Shown one piece after another: positions 8,390 to 13,388 of a stretch of 13,388 nt of DNA. Within the stretch, counting starts at the first letter, position 1. Each line of letters opens with the position of its first letter. Source of the stretch: CAYSDL01 sp964429875 (GTDB lineage Bacteria; Fidelibacterota; Marinisomatia; SCGC-AAA003-L08; D37C17); contig CAYSDL010000039.1 in the NCBI GenBank assembly GCA_964429875.1, forward strand, positions 1-13,388, given 5' to 3'. The translations under genes and the position numbers were made by a program. The notes under the pieces are model-generated. The model saw only the letters and a program-made list of their open reading frames with translations, was not told the DNA's origin and did no database searches.

Positions 8390-8409
8390 GATAAAAGCTC
8401 TGGAGAAAT

Positions 8410-10338
8410 ATGAAGAATTATATATTATTATTAATTATACCCTTATTAATAATTGGATGTAATAAAGAAAATAGTAAAAAAGTTTACAAACAATTTGATA
8501 CTATCAATATTGCAGAAGTTCAGTCTACCACTGATGAAGCCTCAGCATTTGAAGGGGGTGAAGGGTTTGAAGATATATGTGAAAACTATGGTTGGGAAAC
8601 AAACAAAAATATAATCAGCAATGGTGATCCTAGAGCTGTAAAAGGTGATACAATAACAATGGTAGGGGGATCAGTATTCCCTCCAACGCTTCGTGGTTTT
8701 GGGAAAGAGAGTCGAAGCCAACTTCTTGCATTTATTGAAGAGAATACGTATGAATCTCTATTAATTAAAAATCCTGAAACAAATAAATGGGAACCTGAAC
8801 TTGCTACACACTGGAAAGTTGGAACTGACTCTATGACTTTCTTTTTTAGAATTAATCCAAAGGCAAAATGGGCTGATGGAAGAGAAGTCACAAGCGAGGA
8901 TGTAGTAGCAACCTATAAAATATTAATTGATGAGGGACATGGGGATGCAAATACCTATACACAATGGAAAGAACTTTTTCATCATCCAGAAAGAGTAAGT
9001 AAATATATCGTTAGCATTAAAGCAACAAAAATTGATTGGAGAACATTTGGCATAATTGCAAAGAGGTCCATCTATCCATCGTACTATTTAAATAAAATTG
9101 ATGGGACTTCATACGTTGAGAAATATCAATTTGAGATGATGCCAGGGAATGGCCCATATGAAATTGATGTATCTCAAACTACCCAAGAAAACAATGGCAT
9201 AATTGTACTAAAAAGACGAAAAGACTACTGGGCTATAGATGATGATAGAAATATAGGAATTAATAATTTTGATTATATTAGATTCTTGTTTATTAATGAT
9301 GATAATCAGACAATTGAACGATTTTTCAATGGAGATTATGACATATTTTCAATTGGAAGAGCGCAGTGGTGGAAAGAGAGATTTATTGCATCTGAATATG
9401 AAGATATAAAAAGAGGATTACTTCAAAGACATAAAATTATTACAAATCTTCCTATTGGTCCTGGAGGACTTGCTTTTAATACTACGGCATGGCCATTTGA
9501 TGATATTAATGTAAGAAAAGCATTTTGTCATTTATGGGATGTGGAATCATTAAATAAAAAGTTGTTCTTTAGTGAATATTATAGAAAAAATTCTTTGTAT
9601 GCATTTAGTAAATATGAGCATCCTGATAATCCTCCTCAGAATTATAACCCAGATTTAGCATTGAAGTTGTTATATGAATCTGGATGGAAAAAGGAAGAAG
9701 GAGGAAAATGGTTGTCTAAAGATGGAAAGAAATTTGAAATTGATATGTATATATATAATGGCGGAGATAGAGTGTACAACCCATTAGTTGCTGATTTAGA
9801 AGCAGTGGGGATAAAACTTAATTTGGTTGTGATTCAAAATGCTTTTGATAAATTTATTAAAAAAACATACACTATTCATCAAGGAGGATGGACAGGTTCT
9901 AGTGAGCCTAACCCTGAGGGAATGTTACATTCAAAATATGCAAATGATATTGATGTAACTAATGCAACAGGGATGGCTAATCCTGAAATTGACAAACTTA
10001 TTGAAAAATATAACAAAAATTGGGATGCAGATGAAAGAGTTAAAATATTACAAAGCATTGATAGTCTAGCTACAAGAGAATATCATTGGGCCTTTGGATG
10101 GGCAGGTCTTTATGGTAGAAGAGGTTTGCACTGGAACAAATTTGGTATGCCAGAACACGGTATTGGATATGGCCATGAAGTATACAAAAAATACTGGGGT
10201 TCATGGGCTTCTCCAGCCTTGCTCTGGTGGATAGATCCAGAAAAGAAAAAGAAACTTGAAGAAGCAAAAAAAGATGATTCAACCTCGCTTCCAATTGAAA
10301 AAGAGTTGATTGACTACTGGGAATTAATAAGTAAATAA
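8410..10338 (+). CDS. yejA: Peptide ABC transporter solute-binding lipoprotein (family 5, YejA-like)
   Basis: This 642-aa family 5 extracytoplasmic solute-binding protein probably captures oligopeptides for the permeases encoded next. The signal peptide ends in LLIIGC with Cys17 as the lipidation site, so unlike E. coli YejA it appears to be membrane-anchored. An acidic, Gly/Ser-containing linker (about 18-75) precedes the fold. The family 5 signature region is at 132-170 (ATHWKV, AKWADGREVTSEDVVATYK). A later block (DYWA, FDYIRFLFINDDN, FFNGDYD) resembles YejA more than OppA/DppA. GGAG lies 4 nt before the ATG. The gene opens a tight operon; its stop and the next start are separated by one base. 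The substrate cannot be read from sequence; YejABEF systems import peptides, including microcin C in E. coli. Confidence 0.9.
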   Translation: MKNYILLLIIPLLIIGCNKENSKKVYKQFDTINIAEVQSTTDEASAFEGGEGFEDICENYGWETNKNIISNGDPRAVKGDTITMVGGSVFPPTLRGFGKESRSQLLAFIEENTYESLLIKNPETNKWEPELATHWKVGTDSMTFFFRINPKAKWADGREVTSEDVVATYKILIDEGHGDANTYTQWKELFHHPERVSKYIVSIKATKIDWRTFGIIAKRSIYPSYYLNKIDGTSYVEKYQFEMMPGNGPYEIDVSQTTQENNGIIVLKRRKDYWAIDDDRNIGINNFDYIRFLFINDDNQTIERFFNGDYDIFSIGRAQWWKERFIASEYEDIKRGLLQRHKIITNLPIGPGGLAFNTTAWPFDDINVRKAFCHLWDVESLNKKLFFSEYYRKNSLYAFSKYEHPDNPPQNYNPDLALKLLYESGWKKEEGGKWLSKDGKKFEIDMYIYNGGDRVYNPLVADLEAVGIKLNLVVIQNAFDKFIKKTYTIHQGGWTGSSEPNPEGMLHSKYANDIDVTNATGMANPEIDKLIEKYNKNWDADERVKILQSIDSLATREYHWAFGWAGLYGRRGLHWNKFGMPEHGIGYGHEVYKKYWGSWASPALLWWIDPEKKKKLEEAKKDDSTSLPIEKELIDYWELISK

Positions 10339-10339
10339 T

Positions 10340-11743
10340 ATGTTCCAATATGTTATAAGAAGATTGCTCTTAATGATTCCTACATTTTTAGGAACAACTC
10401 TTATGGTATTTACTATACTTCAAGTCGCCCCAGATGGTCCATTTGAAAGAGCTGTAAAACAGCTTCAAGAGGGTCAAAATGCAGGGGGTGAAGGAGGGCC
10501 TTCTCATTCAGGGGGATCTTCTAAAAGTACTCAAATCACCCCAGAGCTCTTAGAACAAATGAGAATGCAATATGGTCTTGATAAGCCAATAATTATTCGC
10601 TATTTAATCTGGCTTGGGGTATATCCTAAAGAAATTAAAAGTAAAACATTATCTATAAATGAAGAATTTCGTGAAACTGTACATTCAATTGAAATTAATC
10701 AATTTAAAAAATATTTACTTCAAAAATATGTTAAAGTAATAAAAGAAAATGATGAAATAAAAATTATAGAGACAGGTGTTGGATTAGAACTTCCTATGCC
10801 TTCCACTTCTGTGCTTATTAACAATTATAACATAGATAGCAAAAAAGAAGATATGGTTAAATTTTATAGAGATAGCTACCAGGAGCTACCTAATAGCTCC
10901 AGTTATATAAAAACATGGTATCATTCTGATTGGGATATCAAAAAAATAAATAACCAAAAAGATGAAATAATAATCACAAAAAAATCATATGAAGGGATTT
11001 TAACTGGATTTTTAGGTTATTCACAGCTGCGGGGGAAAAACGTATCAAGCCTTATAAAAGATAGGCTTCACATATCAGTAATTTTTGGTTTATCTGGATT
11101 TTTCTTATCTTACTTAGTATGCATTCCATTAGGTATTGCAAAAGCTATAAGGCATGGATCTAAATTTGATATACTTTCAAGTGCTACTGTATTTGTTGGG
11201 TATTCTATCCCAGGATATGCCTTAGGTGTTTTATTGTTATCTTTATGGGGCGGTGATATTTTCCCCCTTCATGGATGGCGATCAGAAAATTTTTCAGAAT
11301 TAACTTTTTTAGGTCAGGTTTGGGATCAACTTCACCACGCTTTTTTACCTATACTGTGCTATATGGTAGGTTCTTTTGCTACTCTTACAGTATTAATGAA
11401 AAATTCTTTAATGGAAAATTTAAGTCAAGATTATGTTCGTACTGCTTTTGCAAAAGGGCTGTCAGAAAAAAGAGTTATTTTTTATCATGCAGTTAGGAAT
11501 TCACTTATTCCACTTGCTACAGGGATAGGAGGATTAATAGGAATGTTTTTAGCAGGATCATACTTAATTGAAGTGGTCTTTGGAATTGATGGAATCGGGA
11601 TGCTTGGATTACAGGCACTCCTTGATAGAGATTATAATATTATTATGGGGAGTTTAGTTCTTTTTACAACAATTCGATTGTTCGGAAATCTTATATCTGA
11701 TATTTCATATGCCTTAATTGATCCAAGGATAAGATTTAAATAA
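10340..11743 (+). CDS. yejB: Peptide ABC transporter permease (YejB-like) with a large extracytoplasmic insertion
   Basis: This 467-aa inner-membrane permease is about 100 residues longer than E. coli YejB. TM1 is at about 8-29, followed by VAPDGPFERAV and a Gly/Ser-rich stretch containing GGEGG (45-62). YejB has a comparable Gly-rich stretch at the same place. After DKPIIIRYLIWLG (81-93) comes an insertion of about 120 residues (95-218) that I do not recognise. The normal family sequence resumes at GFLGYSQLRGKNVSSLIKDR. TM2-TM6 lie at about 244-266, 280-302, 333-355, 389-411 and 433-456. The EAA-type coupling helix for the ATPase is at about 364-391 (AKGLSEKR ... HAVRNSL). The C-terminus DISYALIDPRIRF is typical of YejB. 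The stop codon overlaps the next start (TAATG). Confidence 0.9.
   Translation: MFQYVIRRLLLMIPTFLGTTLMVFTILQVAPDGPFERAVKQLQEGQNAGGEGGPSHSGGSSKSTQITPELLEQMRMQYGLDKPIIIRYLIWLGVYPKEIKSKTLSINEEFRETVHSIEINQFKKYLLQKYVKVIKENDEIKIIETGVGLELPMPSTSVLINNYNIDSKKEDMVKFYRDSYQELPNSSSYIKTWYHSDWDIKKINNQKDEIIITKKSYEGILTGFLGYSQLRGKNVSSLIKDRLHISVIFGLSGFFLSYLVCIPLGIAKAIRHGSKFDILSSATVFVGYSIPGYALGVLLLSLWGGDIFPLHGWRSENFSELTFLGQVWDQLHHAFLPILCYMVGSFATLTVLMKNSLMENLSQDYVRTAFAKGLSEKRVIFYHAVRNSLIPLATGIGGLIGMFLAGSYLIEVVFGIDGIGMLGLQALLDRDYNIIMGSLVLFTTIRLFGNLISDISYALIDPRIRFK
10622..10993 (+). other. Unassigned extracytoplasmic domain inserted in the YejB-like permease
   Basis: Residues about 95-218 of the permease interrupt the loop between TM1 and the conserved domain. 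The segment is hydrophilic, Lys/Glu/Asn-rich and free of membrane stretches, so by the N-in topology of the DppB/YejB family it should face the periplasm. Two parts look faintly alike, VKVIKENDEIKIIE (131-144) and DIKKINNQKDEIIITKK (199-215), which may be an internal duplication. I could not assign it to a known domain. Confidence 0.6.
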
Positions 11744-13017
11744 TGAAAAAAAATACAGTTAAATCAGATTCAATTTTAAAAAAACGTATAAGACGATTTA
11801 AATCAATTAAACGTGGATATTATTCTTTAATTATTTTAGGTGCACTATATACTATTTCACTTATTGCGCCAATTCTTATAAGTAAAGAAGCACTCTTAGT
11901 CTGTTATGCAAATGGTACTTATGATATTGGTGAAAAATTTAAAGATATGAATAATAATGGGACCTATGATTCATCTGAATTGTTTACAGATAATTATAAT
12001 TACTATTCTCCAGCTTTTAGTAAACTGTTTGAAGGAATAATTGGGGCAACATATTATGAAGCTAGTTTTTTTGGCCAAGATTCAATACAAGGCAAAAAAA
12101 AATATGGAGCTCCTCATTATAGATTATTAAAGAAAAAATTTGAAAATGAAAATTTAGGGAATTATGTGATAATGCCTTTATATCCTTTTGGCCCATTTGA
12201 AGAAGTGTTATCTGAAAGGGATGAAGATTTTCAAGATAAGAATAAGAATGAAAAATGGGATAAAGGAGAAATATATTTTGATGAAAATAGGAATGGGCAA
12301 TATGATGCATATTTTCCAGCAACATTCCCCGACTCTATTAATATATTAGGTACAGACAACCAAGGGAGAGATGTTTTTGCAAGATTAATCTATGGATTAA
12401 AAGTTTCTCTCACATTTGCCATTGTTGTTACCTTTTTTTCATATACTTTTGGAATTATAATTGGAGGAGTACTTGGTTATTTTGGAGGAAAAGTAGATTT
12501 ATTTGGTCTTAGAATAATTGAGGTATTCTCTGCAATGCCATTTCTATTTTTGATGATGATACTTGGCCAAATTTTTAAGCCAAGTATAATGCTGCTAGCT
12601 TTTATGTATATGTTTATAACAGGCTGGATTGGAATCAGTTGGTATGTAAGAGGAGAATTTTATAGAGAAAAAGCAAAAGATTATGTTTCAGCAGCTGTTT
12701 CAATGGGACAATCAACTTGGAAAATTATTATAAAACATATACTTCCAAATGCTTTAACTCCAATTATTACATTTGCTCCATTCGCAGTAATTGGATATAT
12801 ATCTGCCCTTGTATCTCTTGATTTTTTAGGTTTTGGACTCCAGCCTCCGACTCCCAGCTGGGGAGAACTTCTTGTTCAAGGAAAATCCAATCTACAGTAT
12901 TGGCATTTGATTGTAGTTCCCTTATCAGCAATCGGAATAACATTATTCTTAATTACATTTATTGGAGAAGCAATAAGAGAAGCATTTGATCCTAAGGTAT
13001 ATTCAAGGTTAAGATAG
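11743..13017 (+). CDS. yejE: Peptide ABC transporter permease (YejE-like) with EF-hand-like loops
   Basis: This 424-aa inner-membrane permease compares with about 340 for E. coli YejE. A basic N-terminus with RRFKSIKRGYYSLI (17-30) leads into TM1 (about 27-45). A periplasmic loop of about 150 residues follows, holding Asp/Asn-rich EF-hand-like loops (68-79, 165-176, 180-191). The core then resumes at ILGTDNQGRDVFARLIYG (201-218). Membrane spans lie at about 219-241, 257-276, 281-300, 341-360 and 388-409. The EAA-type coupling helix is at 313-341 (DYVSAAVSMG ... HILPNALTP). The segments LDFLGFGLQPPTPSWGELL (359-377) and FIGEAIREAFDP (406-417) are typical of YejE/OppC. AAGGAT lies 13 nt upstream, and the ATG overlaps the yejB-like stop by one base. 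The loop differs strikingly from ordinary OppC/YejE proteins. Confidence 0.9.
   Translation: MKKNTVKSDSILKKRIRRFKSIKRGYYSLIILGALYTISLIAPILISKEALLVCYANGTYDIGEKFKDMNNNGTYDSSELFTDNYNYYSPAFSKLFEGIIGATYYEASFFGQDSIQGKKKYGAPHYRLLKKKFENENLGNYVIMPLYPFGPFEEVLSERDEDFQDKNKNEKWDKGEIYFDENRNGQYDAYFPATFPDSINILGTDNQGRDVFARLIYGLKVSLTFAIVVTFFSYTFGIIIGGVLGYFGGKVDLFGLRIIEVFSAMPFLFLMMILGQIFKPSIMLLAFMYMFITGWIGISWYVRGEFYREKAKDYVSAAVSMGQSTWKIIIKHILPNALTPIITFAPFAVIGYISALVSLDFLGFGLQPPTPSWGELLVQGKSNLQYWHLIVVPLSAIGITLFLITFIGEAIREAFDPKVYSRLR
11911..12315 (+). other. EF-hand-like (Asp/Asn-rich) loop repeats in the YejE-like periplasmic loop
   Basis: Two blocks of the permease show a 15-residue period. In block 1, NGTYD occurs at residues 57-61 and again at 72-76. 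In block 2, NEKWD occurs at 169-173 and NGQYD at 184-188. Loop D68-E79 fits the 12-residue EF-hand pattern in full: D1, N3, N5, G6, aromatic 8, D9, E12. Loop D165-E176 fits except for Glu in place of Gly at position 6. Loop D180-F191 has positions 1-9 but lacks the final Glu. Calcium binding is inferred from the pattern only. Confidence 0.7.
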
Positions 13018-13388
13018 ATGGCAAAAGATAAATTAATAGAAATAAAAAATCTTAAAACATATTTTTATACTGAAGCTGGAACTGCTAAGGCAGTTGATGG
13101 TATTTCTTTTGATATATATAAAGGGGAGGTACTAGGTGTTGTTGGAGAATCTGGCTCTGGAAAATCAGTAACATCATTATCAATTAATAGACTTATACCT
13201 AGTCCTCCTGGTGAAATTGTAGACGGTGAAATTTTCTATAAAGGATATGGAATGAAAAAGAAAGTAAACCTCCTTGATCTATCTTATCAAGAAATGAGAG
13301 AATATAGGGGGAAAGATATTTCAATGATATTTCAAGAACCTATGACCTCATTAAATCCTGTTTTGAAAATTAAAGTACAAATGAATGA
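13018..13388 (+). CDS. yejF: Peptide ABC transporter ATPase (YejF-like), N-terminal part, cut by the window edge
   Basis: The reading frame is open to the right edge with 123 complete codons. It is the start of an ABC ATPase: an IEIKNLKTYF beta strand (7-16), AVDGISFDI (25-33), Walker A GESGSGKS (43-50), and a Q-loop region with ISMIFQEPMTSLNPV (101-115). The phrase RLIPSPPGEIVDGEI (58-72) closely resembles the LLPSPP...G-I segment of E. coli YejF, which is a tandem double-ABC protein of about 530 residues. Whether this one is also a double ATPase cannot be seen. Signature, Walker B and H-loop motifs lie beyond the window. ATG follows the yejE-like stop with no spacer (TAGATG), and AAGG lies 9 nt upstream. 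Confidence 0.93.
   Translation, partial: MAKDKLIEIKNLKTYFYTEAGTAKAVDGISFDIYKGEVLGVVGESGSGKSVTSLSINRLIPSPPGEIVDGEIFYKGYGMKKKVNLLDLSYQEMREYRGKDISMIFQEPMTSLNPVLKIKVQMN

Noticed and set aside
8586..8891. Minus-strand open frame of about 101 codons opposite the solute-binding protein gene
   Set aside because: It lies wholly inside a well-supported gene on the other strand, has no recognisable domain, and is explained by the coding frame opposite.
10070..10348. Minus-strand open frame of about 92 codons across the end of the solute-binding protein gene
   Set aside because: It overlaps conserved coding sequence on the plus strand and shows no family resemblance.
10472..10525. Gly/Ser-rich stretch in the YejB-like permease, considered as a low-complexity insertion or assembly artefact
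   Set aside because: E. coli YejB has a comparable Gly-rich GGEG-containing stretch at the same place, so it is a family feature.
11275..11496. Plus-strand open frame in a second frame of the YejB-like permease
   Set aside because: It is nested in the conserved membrane domain of the permease; its Phe/Tyr/Ser-rich translation looks like a frame shadow.
12062..12325. Minus-strand open frame opposite the EF-hand-like loop region of the YejE-like permease
   Set aside because: It is a frame shadow of the plus-strand coding sequence, with no ribosome site or domain.

Overview
The window is AT-rich and densely coding on both strands, with no gap above about 125 bp, no insertion sequence, no CRISPR array and no broken gene. 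Start regions are simple and Shine-Dalgarno sequences are patchy. The gene content points to a diderm bacterium of the Fibrobacterota-Chlorobiota-Bacteroidota (FCB) side of the tree. The clues are an EF-G2-type GTPase, a lipoprotein of the 'CA..PPGG..D..GP' Ig-like family, a TldD/TldE-type pair, and Asp/Asn-rich loops of the type 'D.N.NG.YD..E.F.D', which I associate with marine Marinimicrobia (SAR406/Fidelibacterota). That placement is an inference from remembered family features; no marker gene in the window fixes it.

Layout. Positions 2-75 (minus) hold a tRNA-Asn(GUU). From 131 to 4893, three minus-strand genes read towards it: a lipoprotein with a bacterial Ig-like domain, a mannose-1-phosphate guanylyltransferase whose start lies 10 bp after the lipoprotein's stop, and an EF-G2-like translational GTPase. 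A plus-strand yqgE/AlgH-family gene (4976-5530) diverges from the lipoprotein across 82 bp and runs tail to tail, 7 bp apart, into a minus-strand pair of TldD/PmbA-family genes (5538-8287). That pair joins a HEXXXH metalloprotease subunit to its non-catalytic partner. From 8410 to the right edge, a plus-strand operon encodes a YejABEF-type peptide ABC importer: solute-binding lipoprotein, two permeases and the N-terminal part of the ATPase. Its junctions are +1, -1 and 0 bp.

How it fits together. The right half reads as a peptide import and peptide cleavage neighbourhood, with the importer and the TldD/E pair diverging from one 122-bp control region. The most unusual feature is in the two permeases. 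Both carry large insertions in the extracytoplasmic loop between TM1 and TM2. In the YejE-like permease the loop contains EF-hand-like calcium-binding loops with a 15-residue period, and in the YejB-like permease it contains an extra domain of about 120 residues that I do not recognise. The EF-G2-like protein is also notable: the nucleotide-specificity motif NKxD is replaced by NMCN, and the usual switch II His is Tyr.
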